Positions 33,686 through 42,916 are shown, numbered from the stretch's first letter. The stretch is 64,000 bases of DNA from Gemmatimonadota bacterium (GCA_016712265.1 JADJRJ010000027.1:62001-126000), one strand, 5' to 3'. Numbers and translations: made by a program. Notes: generated by a model from the sequence alone, not told the origin.

Positions 33686-33775
33686 GGCGCGGGCGCGCTC
33701 AGCACGCTCTTCGTCTCCGCGAGACGGGATCCCGGCAACGGTCTCCTCTCACGTGCCGCCATCTGCCTCAGGGTT

Positions 33776-33911
33776 GCCTAACGTTCGGGTTCTGCCGCGC
33801 CGCATCCAACCAAAGCGGAGTGGGCCGGCGCCGGACCCTGCCCGTACGATGATAGGCGCCGGCCCACTCCGCCAGCCGCGCGGCGGCGGCGGCAGCAACC
33901 CACTGTTATGC
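33776..33911 (-). other. attC site of cassette C26
   Basis: Boxes GCCTAAC (33776-33782) and GTTATGC (33905-33911), 136 bp. Confidence 0.92.
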
Positions 33912-33946
33912 CGCAGGCCATGGCAGGCCCCCCGCATGGACACGGA

Positions 33947-34505
33947 TCACAACGCCCAGACTAGGACGCCACTGACATAGCGGACCGGTGCGTTGCGCCA
34001 CACGGGGGCATACCGCGCCCGCACTTCCGCGAGAAGGCGCGGGAACGCGGGCGTCGGACGCCAACCAATCCCGAGATGCGACGCGACGGTGTGCCGCAGC
34101 GGCCTGATCCCCTCGAAGCCCCAGCCGTCGATCCGCGCGGCTCCCGCCAACACGTACCAGTGGCCTCGATCCATCACGGCGCGGCTGAGAACAACGCTGC
34201 CGCCGAGCATAACCAAGTGCCGGTATCCCCCCGGGCCGCCAATACCACCGCCGCTAGTGGAGACCGCGTCGTTCTCCACGTTGGGCGAATAGGACCAACC
34301 CACTTCAGGCCGTATGGCGACAGAGCCCGCCACGCCGAGCCGGACTCCGAGCTAGGGTGATCCCAGTCCCAAACGTTCCTCCCACCGTCTGTCCGTGGAG
34401 CCCCCCACCCAGCTCAAGTCGCGGCACTTGCGCCGCAACACGGCAAGCGTTCAGCGGCACACTGAAGGCCAGAAGCCCGCGCAGGACTAGGTGGTGGCTA
34501 CTCAT
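33947..34505 (-). pseudogene. secreted beta-barrel-like protein, frameshifted (C26)
   Basis: Signal peptide from ATG 34505 (L-R-G-L-L-A-F-S-V-P-L-N-A-C), then G-G-G-L-H-G-Q-T-V-G-G-T-F-G-T-G-I-T-L. Frame changes near 34345; the continuation V-A-I-R-P-E-V-G-W-S-Y and later G-G-S-V-V-L-S, W-Y-V-L-A-G-A-A-R-I strands end V-R-Y-V-S-G-V-L-V-W-A-L at 33947. Alternating strands suggest a small outer-membrane barrel. One indel would restore the gene. Confidence 0.6.
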
Positions 34506-34571
34506 GCGGATGCGGACACGCCTCCAAGGTGCTCACCACGACTAAGGCGGGCGTGAGTGTTCATTCTGACG

Positions 34572-34681
34572 GCATAACGTCACGCTTCTGCGGCGCGGCG
34601 TCCAACAAGAGGCCGCCATGCCGCAGGGCATGGCGGCCTACAATAGCACATCGCCGCGCCCGCAGCAAGCGACTGTTAGGC
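34572..34681 (-). other. attC site of cassette C25
   Basis: Boxes GCATAAC (34572-34578) and GTTAGGC (34675-34681), 110 bp. Confidence 0.85.
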
Positions 34682-35194
34682 ACCAGTAGCGCGACCCCCG
34701 TCGGCCTGAGGCAACCCGAGCACACGCGGACTGTGGTCTAAGATCGGAGCGTCTCCCAGCATGTAGAATGCTGCCTCGGCCTCGAGGTCGATCGTCACCG
34801 AGAGCTCCTCATGCCTGACGGCATAGTCCGTGAATGACCCGTCGGCCGCGTACACTCGAAAGAACGGGAGCCCGTCAGCGAAGCTGCGACAGAGCACACC
34901 CCTCGCCCCCGCAGCCGGGCGCGCCTCCACCGCGACCCCACCGTACTGAACCACGTCGGAACGGTCAGGGTGTCGAGCGAACTGTTCGCGGAAGGCATCT
35001 TCGGCCGCCTTCAGGCCCTGTTCAGTAAGCGTGACCGACTTGGCCTTGTTCACAGGGTCGTATATGAGCCCTTTCGCGTGCAGGCGGCCCATGGCGTCCC
35101 AGTCGAACGACTTCCAGGCCCGTCGTTCTTCATGAAGCGTCAGGTACAGCAGGCCGAGGATGGCAGCGTCGACTCGTTCGGTGTCGATGTTCAT
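34676..35194 (-). CDS. DUF6429-containing protein (C25)
   Basis: 172 aa from ATG 35194. Residues 1-75 match DUF6429: R-V-D-A-A-I-L-G-L-L-Y-L-T-L-H, R-A-W-K-S-F-D-W-D-A-M-G-R-L-H-A-K-G-L-I, K-A-K-S-V-T-L-T. A second part of about 85 residues (G-V-L-C-R-S-F-A-D-G-L-P-F-F-R-V-Y-A) is less familiar and may be a fusion. Stop TAA in the attC box. Function unknown. Confidence 0.72.
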   Translation of the reverse strand: MNIDTERVDAAILGLLYLTLHEERRAWKSFDWDAMGRLHAKGLIYDPVNKAKSVTLTEQGLKAAEDAFREQFARHPDRSDVVQYGGVAVEARPAAGARGVLCRSFADGLPFFRVYAADGSFTDYAVRHEELSVTIDLEAEAAFYMLGDAPILDHSPRVLGLPQADGGRATGA

Positions 35195-35223
35195 GGGCCA
35201 AGAACGCAAATGTCCGACTGGGT

Positions 35224-35357
35224 GCCTAACGCCCACGGTTCGCCCGCGGGCCATCTAATAGAGCCGTCGCACCCCGCGACGACCCTCCCTGTGATCTACT
35301 AGTCGCGGGGTGCGGCGGCCAGCCCACCGGCCCGGCGGGCGCAACCGTTTGTTATGC
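35224..35357 (-). other. attC site of cassette C24
   Basis: Boxes GCCTAAC (35224-35230) and GTTATGC (35351-35357), 134 bp. Confidence 0.92.
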
Positions 35358-35715
35358 TGCCCCGGGGGCGGCGACGCCCAGCGAGCCGTGCGCCGCCAGC
35401 CGGGCGGCCCCGGGCACCCTCGACCGTGGCCGCGCGCGGACGGCCGCCCCAGGCACCGCTCGCGGTTGGGCACAGCGGGCCCCGAGCGAGGCACCTCCCC
35501 GTGCAGTGGGACCCGAGGTAACGCGAAGGAGTCGGTGGGGGCGACCGACGCCGCGGACACGGTTCTTATAGAACAGGGCGCGGGGAGCACGCGCGCGCCG
35601 GAATTCCGGTGGGCGCCGTAATCCATGCGCGTGGCCCCGCGGCCGGTGCCGACAGCTTGACGTCCGTCAGAACAGCGCCCTGCTGCTGACGAGGCACCCA
35701 CGACTCTTCCGGTCA
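35358..35715 (-). repeat. small cassette C24, alpha type
   Basis: Related to C8 and C14. A frame starts in the crossover hexamer (M-L-T-G-R-V-V-G-A-S) and is open through the whole cassette into the attC, with the R-V-L-P-A-P-C hydrophobic stretch; the A-A-P-G-A-A ending lies in another frame. Coding doubtful. Confidence 0.5.
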
Positions 35716-35850
35716 GCATAACGTTAGGGTTCTGCCGCACCGCCTCTAAACAATGCGGAGTGGGCCGGCGCCGTGCCCTGCCCGTACAATGAAGGGCGTC
35801 GGCCCACTCCGCCAGCCCCGCGCGGGGTCGGCAGCAACCCACTGTTATAC
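35716..35850 (-). other. attC site of cassette C23
   Basis: Boxes GCATAAC (35716-35722) and GTTATAC (35844-35850), 135 bp. Confidence 0.92.
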
Positions 35851-35860
35851 AGCCGACGGC

Positions 35861-35889
35861 TTGCTGGAAGCTGTATGCCGCCCTATCCT
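35861..35889 (+). promoter_or_regulatory. candidate promoter of vapBC (C23)
   Basis: TTGCTG (35861-35866), 17-bp spacer, TATCCT (35884-35889), on the plus strand just inside the cassette, 25 bases before the antitoxin ATG. Confidence 0.4.
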
Positions 35890-35913
35890 TCTCCGCACCC
35901 TCACCCCTATCCA

Positions 35914-36132
35914 ATGTCGTCGACCCGCCCCGTGCTCAAGCGCAAGAACATGCTCATGGATCAGCGCAAGCTCGACGCCGCCCGCCGCGCCTTGGGGACA
36001 GACACGGAGACCGCCGCCGTCGATGCCGCCCTCGATCTCGTCGTGTTCCGGACGGAGGTCTTCGATGGACTCGATTCCCTCGTGGCGGCGGGGGGCCTGG
36101 CGTCGGTCGAGACCGGGCGGCGCGCGGGGTGA
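35914..36132 (+). CDS. vapB: VapB-type antitoxin (C23)
   Basis: 72 aa from ATG 35914 (or 37 codons later boundary-free ATG 35950). L-M-D-Q-R-K-L-D-A-A-R-R-A-L-G-T-D-T-E-T-A-A-V-D-A-A-L is the short ribbon-helix-helix pattern of VapB. Stop overlaps the toxin start (GTGA at 36129-36132). Module faces against the array, so it needs its own promoter. Confidence 0.82.
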   Translation: MSSTRPVLKRKNMLMDQRKLDAARRALGTDTETAAVDAALDLVVFRTEVFDGLDSLVAAGGLASVETGRRAG

Positions 36133-36569
36133 TCTACACGCTCGACACGAACGTCGTGGTCGACGCATTGCGGCAACCCGACGAGATGGAGGAGCTGAAG
36201 GCCTTTCTCACGTGGGCCCTCCCGCTGACCGTCCTGTCCAGCGTGGTCGTTGCGGAACTCGCCGCCGGGGCGCGGACCGAGCGCGCCCGGCGCGCCCTCG
36301 ACGAGGGGCTCGTGGGCACCTTCGAGCGCCGCGCGCGCATTCTCGCCCCCTCACGTCACGCATGGCATCGGGCCGGCGCAGCGCTGGGGCGCAGCGGCGC
36401 CAGCAGCGTGAGCGCGAGTCGACAGAATGATGTGTTGCTCGCGTTCCAGGCACGCGAGGTCGGCTGGACGCTCATCACCCGCGACCAGGATTTTGCGGCG
36501 CTCCGCTCGCTCGTGCGCGGGCTCAAGGTGGTGGCACCATTCCCCACGCGGCCTACGTCTCGGGACTGA
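36129..36569 (+). CDS. vapC: VapC-type PIN ribonuclease toxin (C23)
   Basis: 146 aa from GTG 36129. PIN residues: D in Y-T-L-D-T-N-V-V-V-D, E in V-V-V-A-E-L-A-A-G, D in S-R-Q-N-D-V-L-L-A and D in I-T-R-D-Q-D-F. Mg2+-dependent RNase by family. Intact. Confidence 0.88.
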   Translation: MIYTLDTNVVVDALRQPDEMEELKAFLTWALPLTVLSSVVVAELAAGARTERARRALDEGLVGTFERRARILAPSRHAWHRAGAALGRSGASSVSASRQNDVLLAFQAREVGWTLITRDQDFAALRSLVRGLKVVAPFPTRPTSRD

Positions 36570-36571
36570 CT

Positions 36572-36705
36572 GTATAACGACCACGGCTCTCTTGCAGCCG
36601 CTTCTATAAGAGCCTCCGCCCCGCGCGGTGCTCTTCGCCCTGCAACGTTACCGCGCGGGGCGGAGGCTGCCAAGGGCGGCTGTCAAGTGCTGCCGTCTGT
36701 TAGGT
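36572..36705 (-). other. attC site of cassette C22
   Basis: Boxes GTATAAC (36572-36578) and GTTAGGT (36699-36705), 134 bp. Confidence 0.92.
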
Positions 36706-37452
36706 GGCACCCCGCGCACGCCGCAGGGCGTCCAGCACCGCCGCCACCGTGGCCGCATGCTGGCGCGCCCGTGGCATCGCCGCCGCACAGTCGCCGAGCT
36801 GCGCCCCATACCAACCGAACTGCTGGTGGTTCGCACCCTCCAGACGCACCCAGTGGGTCGCCGCCGGCAGTAGCGACGCGTTCGCGAGGGTCGCCGTGGT
36901 GTCGGCCACACAGTCGCGCGTGCCGTAGACCTTCGTCACAGGCAACGTCAGTGCCGCCAGGCTAATCCGTTTGGGGTGGGTCGTGCCGATCAGGACCAGG
37001 CCCGCCAGGCCACTCGGAGCCTGCGCAGCGAACTGGGCGCTCAAGGCGGCGCCCCGGGAATGTCCAGCCAACACCCACGCCCGAGGGCCCGGCCCGGCCT
37101 GCACCGCGGCGATCCGCGCCCAGACGCGCGCCTGCCCGCTCGCCGTCGGGGCCGCGCGCCAGGGCAACCGCACCAGTACGGCCGCATAGCCGGCGTCCGC
37201 GACCGCGCGCAGCAGGGGAACGTACGCCACCGGATCGACGGCGGCCCCCGGGAGGAAGATCAACCCGGTCGGTGCCTGAAGCCGCTGGGGCGTAAAGCGG
37301 AGCGTGGCGCCGTCGTCGGTCACCGCCACCGCGGCCGATGACGCGAGCAGTGCGGGATCAACGCCCCGGGCTTGAGCATTCCACGCCAGCCACGCGATAA
37401 ACGCGAGCCCACACGTGACCCAGATCCGACGGATCCACTTACGCAATGCCAC
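36700..37452 (-). CDS. alpha/beta hydrolase, membrane-anchored or exported (C22)
   Basis: About 250 aa. N-terminal hydrophobic helix (V-T-C-G-L-A-F-I-A-W-L-A-W) after a basic start, so exported or anchored. Catalytic pattern: L-I-F-L-P-G-A-A-V-D-P oxyanion loop, A-G-H-S-R-G-A-A nucleophile elbow, V-Y-G-T-R-D-C-V acid, and E-G-A-N-H-Q-Q-F-G histidine. Fits the dienelactone-hydrolase-like alpha/beta family. Start is GTG 37452 or TTG two codons on (best distance from AAAGAGGGG). Stop TAA in the attC box. Confidence 0.82.
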   Translation of the reverse strand: MALRKWIRRIWVTCGLAFIAWLAWNAQARGVDPALLASSAAVAVTDDGATLRFTPQRLQAPTGLIFLPGAAVDPVAYVPLLRAVADAGYAAVLVRLPWRAAPTASGQARVWARIAAVQAGPGPRAWVLAGHSRGAALSAQFAAQAPSGLAGLVLIGTTHPKRISLAALTLPVTKVYGTRDCVADTTATLANASLLPAATHWVRLEGANHQQFGWYGAQLGDCAAAMPRARQHAATVAAVLDALRRARGAT

Positions 37453-37468
37453 CCCTCTTTCTGGTGCC

Positions 37469-37602
37469 ACCTAACGACCCACGGTTCGCTTGCGGGCCAT
37501 CAAATAGAGCCGTCGCACCCCGCGACGACCTTGCCTGTGATCTATCAGTCGCGGGGTGCGACGGCCAGCCCCCGGCCCGGCAGGCGCAACCGCAAGTTAT
37601 AC
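37469..37602 (-). other. attC site of cassette C21
   Basis: Boxes ACCTAAC (37469-37475) and GTTATAC (37596-37602), 134 bp. Confidence 0.92.
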
Positions 37603-37915
37603 CGTCGCGGGGGCGGCGACGCGCAGCGAGCCACCGACCGCCATCCAATCGCCCCCGTGCACTGACGACCCCCGCGGTCCGCCGGCGGCGGCCACGGGCG
37701 CCGCTGGCCAGGACGCACCAACGGGACCCGGGGCGCGGTTCTGCCGCCCCTGGAAGGACACGGTGTCCAACCACGCGGGCGCGTTATCCGCTGGTGACAG
37801 TTGCTCCCGGCGTGCTGTGTGGCCGTTGCGGATAACGCGCCCGCGCACCGACAGTATGAAGTCAGTAGAACCAAGAGAGAAGAAGCCGGCGCTGCACCCA
37901 CGACTCTCCCAGTCG
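37603..37915 (-). repeat. small cassette C21, gamma type
   Basis: Near-identical to C44. An 86-codon frame beginning about 37855 (L-S-V-R-G-R-V-I-R-N-G-H) passes through the hairpin and ends V-A-A-P-A-T-V with TAA in the attC box. It is the only copy where this frame is unbroken, so coding remains unproven. Confidence 0.55.
37778..37841. repeat. conserved hairpin, copy in C21
   Basis: 14-bp arms GGCGCGTTATCCGC (37778-37791) and complement (37828-37841), 36-nt loop identical in length to all other copies. Confidence 0.75.
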
Positions 37916-38051
37916 GTATAACGTTCGGGTTCTGCTGCGCCGCATCCGATAAGAGCGGGATGGGCCGGCGCCGTGCCCGCTCCATACAATGAAGGGCGCC
38001 GGCCCACCCCGCCAGCCCCAACGCGCCGCCAGCAGCAACCCATTGTTATGC
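37916..38051 (-). other. attC site of cassette C20
   Basis: Boxes GTATAAC (37916-37922) and GTTATGC (38045-38051), 136 bp. Confidence 0.92.
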
Positions 38052-38076
38052 CGCCGGAAGATCCTGCGTCGTGGGC

Positions 38077-38747
38077 TTAAAGAAGCCCAGCGTCCGGCAC
38101 TTCTCCAGCAGCCCACGAATGCAGCGTCTCCGGTGAGGTCAGGCTGACGAAGAAGTCATCGTGAAAGGACCGGAAGCGCACGCGATGCCCTTCTCCAGGG
38201 AGCATGGTCAGCCGAAGCGCACGGGGGCCTTCTTCCTCCGGATACATGCGCTGCGCGTAAGGCCATGACTCACCACGCTTCGCGTAGCGCACATATCGCC
38301 TGGCGTCATCGAACTGCGATTCCAGAGCGGTCTCCGGGCCGAGTTTCCACGCGAGGTAGTTGAAGGCCATGTGATAGAGGCCTCGCCGGAAGCGCAGGTC
38401 ACTGTACTGTGGAGGGTCTTTGGGGCCGTGATCCGCAAGATTCCTTCCTCGACCACTACGTGGTCCTTCGGCGCCGCGATTCTGACCTTGCCATCGGCAA
38501 GCCGCTCGAGAGAGTCGGTCATTCGAGAGCGCTTCTTTCCTCGTTTCCCGGGGACCTGCCAGAGGACGAGCACCGGCCAGATTCGATTGTGATGCGCCAC
38601 CGCCGCATCGTACTTGGACAGAGCGTTGCCGCATCCATCGCACTCCGCACCCTTCGGAAGCGTGAGGTCATTCTGCAGAATTGCCTCCGGGAGCACGTGT
38701 GGAGCGTGCTTCGAAGGCCTCGCCTCTCTACAGTAGATGCACGTCAC
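38077..38747 (-). pseudogene. HNH-type zinc-finger endonuclease-like protein, frameshifted (C20)
   Basis: From ATG 38747: M-T-C-I-Y-C-R-E, then H-V-L-P-E-A-I-L, then C-D-G-C-G-N, i.e. two C-x2-C pairs around a His, as in HNH_5-like proteins. The frame shifts near 38410; the rest (Y-H-M-A-F-N-Y-L-A-W-K-L-G and R-F-R-S-F-H-D-D-F-F-V-S-L) continues one frame over and stops at 38077. HNH cassettes of this size usually act as DNA nucleases; activity here depends on whether the indel is real. Confidence 0.6.
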
Positions 38748-38760
38748 GTCCGCACGGTCG

Positions 38761-38897
38761 GCATAACGACCCGCGGTTCGCCCGCAGGCCAGAATACAAA
38801 AGCCGCCGCACCCCGCGACGACTCCGCCCTGTGATCTACTAGTCGCGGGGTGCGGTGGCCAGCCCCACGGCCTGTCGGGCGCTACCGCTTGTTATGC
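38761..38897 (-). other. attC site of cassette C19
   Basis: Boxes GCATAAC (38761-38767) and GTTATGC (38891-38897), 137 bp. Confidence 0.92.
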
Positions 38898-39215
38898 TCC
38901 CGCGGGGCCGCTGACGCTGAGCGAGCAGCCCGCCGTCCCTCCGTTCGGCCCCGTGCACCCTCGACCGACGCCAGGTCTCGGACGGACGCGAGCGGCGCCG
39001 CGCCTGGGCCGACCACCTTGGTACCCGAGGCACTCCCTCCCGCCGGGCACCCCCCGAGCACCGTGTTCAACCGGCGGCCGCGTTATCCGCTGGTGACGGT
39101 TGCTCCCGGTGTGCTGTGTGGGCGTTGCGGATAACGCGGTCGCGACCCCGCCGCCGGTCGTGCCGTTGAAACAACAACGCCAGTGCTGGGGACAGAACCA
39201 CCACTGCCCCAGTGA
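38898..39215 (-). repeat. small cassette C19, beta type
   Basis: Close copy of C56 and C10. ATG within the core opens the 45-codon frame M-L-T-G-A-V-V-V-L-S-P-A-L-A-L-L. No other credible gene. Confidence 0.6.
39078..39139. repeat. conserved hairpin, copy in C19
   Basis: 13-bp arms CCGCGTTATCCGC (39078-39090) and complement (39127-39139), 36-nt loop. Confidence 0.75.
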
Positions 39216-39350
39216 GCATAACGACCCGTGCTCACTTGCGCACCGGGTGAACAGAGCCGTCCCGCCCGGGGCGTCTCCTCACATTCTACCGCGCCCCGGG
39301 CGGGACGGCCAGCCCAGATCAGGTGCGCCAAGTGCAGCACGCTGTTAGGC
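39216..39350 (-). other. attC site of cassette C18
   Basis: Boxes GCATAAC (39216-39222) and GTTAGGC (39344-39350), 135 bp. Confidence 0.92.
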
Positions 39351-39370
39351 GCCGACCAGCGAAGCTCGAC

Positions 39371-39836
39371 CTAGTACTTCCACCCCAAGCTCGTGAGGAG
39401 ACCCTTCATATCGGTACAGGGAATGCCGAAGTGTTGGCAGACATTGGGGATCTTCGCAGCGTTTGGTTTCATCACCTCCTCGGTGACTACCGACCACCCA
39501 AGGGCCTTCGCGCGTGCGATTAGGAATGGATCTGCCACAGGCTGCCCTCGAAGCCGCTGCTTCTCTCCGATGAGCTGTTGAAAGTGCGGCACCCGAAAGA
39601 TCTCGGCGACCATTTCCATTTCGACCTCCGTCGGAGGGGGAACAGTACGGAGTTCCTGTTGCCCAGTTGCCGAGGTGCTCGCTTGCATCCTGCAGGTCCA
39701 GCTCCTTCTTCACTTCTCGCACTGAGCCGATGTGCCCGTCCCCCACCGCTTCGTCGAACTGGACCCAGAAAGTCGGGAAGACATCCGGATAGTAGTTGCC
39801 GAGCACACGCAATGAGCTGGTATCAACGATGAACAT
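39371..39836 (-). pseudogene. DUF4411 PIN-like protein, frameshifted (C18)
   Basis: ATG 39836: M-F-I-V-D-T-S-S-L-R-V-L-G-N-Y-Y-P and F-W-V-Q-F-D-E-A-V, then S-V-R-E-V-K-K-E-L-D. Frame lost near 39690; the end, A-D-P-F-L-I-A-R-A-K and W-S-V-V-T-E-E, is in the next frame, stopping at 39371. PIN fold with acids in V-D-T, K-K-E and A-D-P-F. Putative toxin component next to an XRE-ImmA/IrrE gene, a recurring pair. Confidence 0.7.
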
Positions 39837-39842
39837 CCCCGT

Positions 39843-41004
39843 TCACCGCGTGGTAAAGAGGAAGTCTTCGAACTTGCCGATATTGCGCGCGCGCATGCGG
39901 AGATGCTCTGACATTTCTGCGAGAGAGATGCGGCCGCTCCGCAGCTGCGCGAAGGCTAGCTGAACGAAAGTCTTGCTCAGATATGCTGATTGCGTTGCGT
40001 AGTAACTCCCTCCCCCTCGTCGCCACCGTTGTCGCGCGCTGGCTCCGAAGCCCACACTGCGGCCTGTCTCAGATACTCGTCCGATGTGACTAGCTCTCGG
40101 TCTCGTAGCTTGCGGAGAATGACCTCGCGACTGACGCAATAGCGTTCAGCCATGTCGTCTACGATGGCGTCCAGGTTGCCTCCATGGAGTTGACTCCAAG
40201 GAAACGATGCGTCTGGCACGAGAGCCTCGGCGGCGTAGCGATTGCAGGCGGTTTCAACCTCACGATTCGCTGGGGAAAAACGCCCCTGAATGCTCAGATC
40301 GACCGTCGTCATCGAGCTCAGGCCGAACAGCAGGTGGGCCAGCTCGTGGAGTAGAGTGAAGGTCTGACGGGTGAAGGGCGTGCTGTTGTTGACAACAATG
40401 ATGGGGAAGAGATCATCGTGGAGGCAGAACCCCGACACATCGCGGTCGTCGAACGACCGCTTGAAGACGAACACTCCCACTCTTTCCAACGCTGCTCGCC
40501 ATGCGTCCATGCCCCGACGAGCATCTGGCCATCGCAGTTGCTCCTCAAGGGATACGCCTAGGTACTCGCGAGTTTCCCGAGCAACTCGCACAATGTCTGA
40601 GCGCCGCGTAAGCTGAAGGTCTCTGAGAACAAAGCGTTCCGCAGGATTGCGCCCCCAGAGAGCTCACGCAGCGAAGCCTGAAACGCGTGTGCGTCACGCA
40701 GGGCGTATCGCGTGTCAGGGCCGAGAGCCTCCAGGTCAGCATCGGGTAGAGTGCGAAACTCGCTGCGGACGGGCGCCTCCTCCGGTGGTGATGGGAGGAA
40801 GAAGAGGGCAACGGGGCGCTTGTAAAGAGTCTCGGCGAGCCGTTCGAGCTGACCGTATGCCGGGAACGCCTCGCCGCTCTCCCAGGCGGCAATCACCTCC
40901 GGCGGCTTTCCCAGCCGCTCAGCGACCTCAGCGACGCTGAGCCCGGCGCGTTCCCGTGCCCAGAGTAATACGCTTGGATTGACCGAGCTTGCCCGTTGGA
41001 CCAT
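39843..41004 (-). pseudogene. XRE HTH plus ImmA/IrrE metallopeptidase, two apparent frameshifts (C18)
   Basis: ATG 41004. HTH L-S-V-A-E-V-A-E-R-L-G-K-P-P-E-V-I-A-A-W-E-S-G, then a linker with L-A-E-T-L-Y-K-R-P-V-A-L-F-F-L-P. A shift near 40575 leads to the peptidase: Q-T-F-T-L-L-H-E-L-A-H-L-L-F (HExxH zinc motif) and E-V-E-T-A-C-N-R-Y-A-A-E. A second shift near 40005 leads to the typical end G-G-S-Y-Y-A-T-Q...R-I-S-L-A-E-M-S-E-H. Normally one 380-residue protein that cleaves or represses to control its partner (here DUF4411). Confidence 0.75.
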
Positions 41005-41214
41005 ACCGCTAAGTCGTTGAGAGCTTTGATGTTACGGGAGGGGCGCCGTGGGATTCAGCGGGTGCGACACGACCCAAAAGGGCTTCGCTGAGGGCGAATC
41101 ATAGCTGCTGGAGGCCGGGGACCGCGAGGGTACCCTCAGACGGGCCGCCTCTCTTCGCTGGGGCAAGGAGGCTTAGCACCCTGATGCATGCACATGGGCC
41201 CTCGGCCCATCGGC

Positions 41215-41349
41215 GCCTAACGACCCACGCTCACGGGCGGGGCCTTCAATAAAAGCCGCCGCACCCGGCGGCTGCCCTTGCCTTTACACTACTGGCCGCC
41301 GGGTGCGGTGGCCACCCCCGGCCCCGTCCCGTGCTGCGTGCTGTTAGGC
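41215..41349 (-). other. attC site of cassette C17
   Basis: Boxes GCCTAAC (41215-41221) and GTTAGGC (41343-41349), 135 bp. Confidence 0.92.
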
Positions 41350-41879
41350 CACAGCGCCGCTCGGCCATCTGGTCGCTGCGCCGCCCCCAGTCCCCAGCCA
41401 AAGGCCACCGAGAAGTACGTCGGCCACGCCTTCCGGTCGCGGTAGAAGCCCACCCCGACCTCGACCTGCTTGCGCCATCCCCGGTACTGCAGGCCAACGT
41501 CGCCCCCGTACACCGCCCTACTCTGTGAGAGGTTGCTGTTGGTCATCAAACCGCCACCACTGACATACGGCCACCACCCCTGGCCACCGCGTGTCCGCGC
41601 GACCACAGGCGAAGCAATCAGCCGGCCGCTGATCCCTCCAATGCCGACGCCCACCCCCACACCCCAGTGCTCGACGGGCCGGTGCACATACTCAAGCCCA
41701 GCGCCCGCTCGGGCCCCTCCGAATCCCACCAGCAAGGTGGAGCGATGGTGGGGTGCGATGCGCTGGGTCGACGATGTGTCCTGGGCGCCGAGGGCCCACG
41801 GCCTGAAGAGCAGGATCACGATCGCTCCTCCCAACCCCCAGGGCCGGCGCGATCGCGCACGAAACGACATGAGTCGCAT
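41289..41879 (-). CDS. exported beta-barrel-like protein running into the attC (C17)
   Basis: ATG 41879, GGAGGAG three to nine bases upstream. Signal peptide with core G-L-G-G-A-I-V-I-L-L-F and A-L-G-A-Q-D cleavage. Gly-rich alternating strands (L-L-V-G-F-G-G-A-R-A-G-A-G-L-E-Y, H-W-G-V-G-V-G-V-G-I-G-G, V-E-V-G-V-G-F-Y-R-D-R) suggest a small outer-membrane barrel. No stop occurs before the attC inner box; the frame runs 20 codons into it, so the end is probably displaced by an indel. Confidence 0.62.
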   Translation of the reverse strand: MRLMSFRARSRRPWGLGGAIVILLFRPWALGAQDTSSTQRIAPHHRSTLLVGFGGARAGAGLEYVHRPVEHWGVGVGVGIGGISGRLIASPVVARTRGGQGWWPYVSGGGLMTNSNLSQSRAVYGGDVGLQYRGWRKQVEVGVGFYRDRKAWPTYFSVAFGWGLGAAQRPDGRAALWPNSTQHGTGPGVATAPGGQ

Positions 41880-41948
41880 GTACTCCTCCACTCCATATGA
41901 TTCGCCACCACCTCAGCAGAGCGCGGCTTCACTCGCTCGTTCCATGTG

Positions 41949-42042
41949 GCCTAACGTCTGGGTTCAGACGCGAGGGCTTATCATAAGACGCGGCGAAGCC
42001 GCGCACCATAGCGCCCTCGGCGACTGCAACCCTCTGTTATGC
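41949..42042 (-). other. attC site of cassette C16 (short type)
   Basis: Boxes GCCTAAC (41949-41955) and GTTATGC (42036-42042), 94 bp. Confidence 0.92.
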
Positions 42043-42348
42043 TGCGCCGCGGCGCGTGCCTTGATGCAAGGCGGCTGCCACTGCCTGGGGATTTCGGGCC
42101 GCCACCCGGAGCAAGGCCAATGCCGGTCCATCTGGCGTGCGTCGGCCCTGCTCCCAGTTGCGAAGCGTGGCCACGCTGACGCCGATCATCAGCGCGAATT
42201 CCGTTTGCGACGTGCCCAGCTTGTCCCGCACCGCCTTCACGTCCGCTGGCCGGAAGACCGTGACCCGGCTGGGCTTCTGCTTCCCGCGTCGGATCCGACC
42301 CGCCTGCCGCACACTCGTCAGTAGTTCCTGAAACGCGGCGTCTTTCAT
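42037..42348 (-). CDS. NadS/HigA-type XRE antitoxin (C16)
   Basis: 103 aa, ATG 42348 with GAGGAGG upstream. HTH T-S-Q-T-E-F-A-L-M-I-G-V-S-V-A-T-L-R-N-W-E. Overlaps the toxin stop (ATGA). Differs from the orphan C35 copy by one residue. Confidence 0.88.
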   Translation of the reverse strand: MKDAAFQELLTSVRQAGRIRRGKQKPSRVTVFRPADVKAVRDKLGTSQTEFALMIGVSVATLRNWEQGRRTPDGPALALLRVAARNPQAVAAALHQGTRRGAA

Positions 42349-42663
42349 CGGAACTCCTCCTCGACGATCCGTCGAAGCAGTTTCAGTTGCGCGGGCGTCA
42401 GATCGCCCTGCTCATTCTTGGCGTACAAGTACAGCATGTAAAACGTCTCCACTCGGGGCGTCCCAGTAGTAGATCACCCGGACGCCACCGCGCTTCCCCC
42501 GATCGCCGGTGCCCCACCGCAGCTTCCGCAGCCCGCCCGAGCCGACCAACACCGGGCCCTGCTCGGGGCGGAGGAGCAAGGCCAGCTGCAGCGCCCGGTA
42601 CGTCGCGTCATCCAGCGTCCGGCGCAGACTCGCCGTGAAGACGGGCGTCTCGATGAAGCGCAT
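42345..42663 (-). pseudogene. RelE/HigB-type toxin, frameshifted (C16)
   Basis: ATG 42663: M-R-F-I-E-T-P-V-F, then L-R-R-T-L-D-D-A-T-Y-R-A-L-Q, G-S-G-G-L-R-K-L-R-W-G and G-V-R-V-I-Y-Y-W. Frame lost near 42460 in a C/G run; the expected end (F-Y-M-L-Y-L-Y-A-K-N-E-Q-G-D-L-T, then R-R-I-V-E-E-E-F-R) is one frame over and stops at 42345. mRNA interferase if the indel is an error. Confidence 0.75.
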
Positions 42664-42759
42664 GTGGAATGGTACGCCATTGGCGCACTGCCGTCAACGC
42701 CCGCCGCTGGGAGGAACCCACCTGGGCACATCCTGATTGCTGGCGACCCCCAACCGGCA

Positions 42760-42892
42760 GCATAACGTCCTGGCTCACTTGCCGGGCAGGTCAACCAAGC
42801 CGGCCCGCCCGGCGCGGACCTCGCATATCCTACGGAGCGCCGGGCGGGACGGCCATCCCTTCCGCCCGGCCAAGTGCAGCCACGGGTTAGGC
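42760..42892 (-). other. attC site of cassette C15
   Basis: Boxes GCATAAC (42760-42766) and GTTAGGC (42886-42892), 133 bp. Confidence 0.92.
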
Positions 42893-42916
42893 AGACCCTC
42901 CCGCTCCCGTTCCCAC

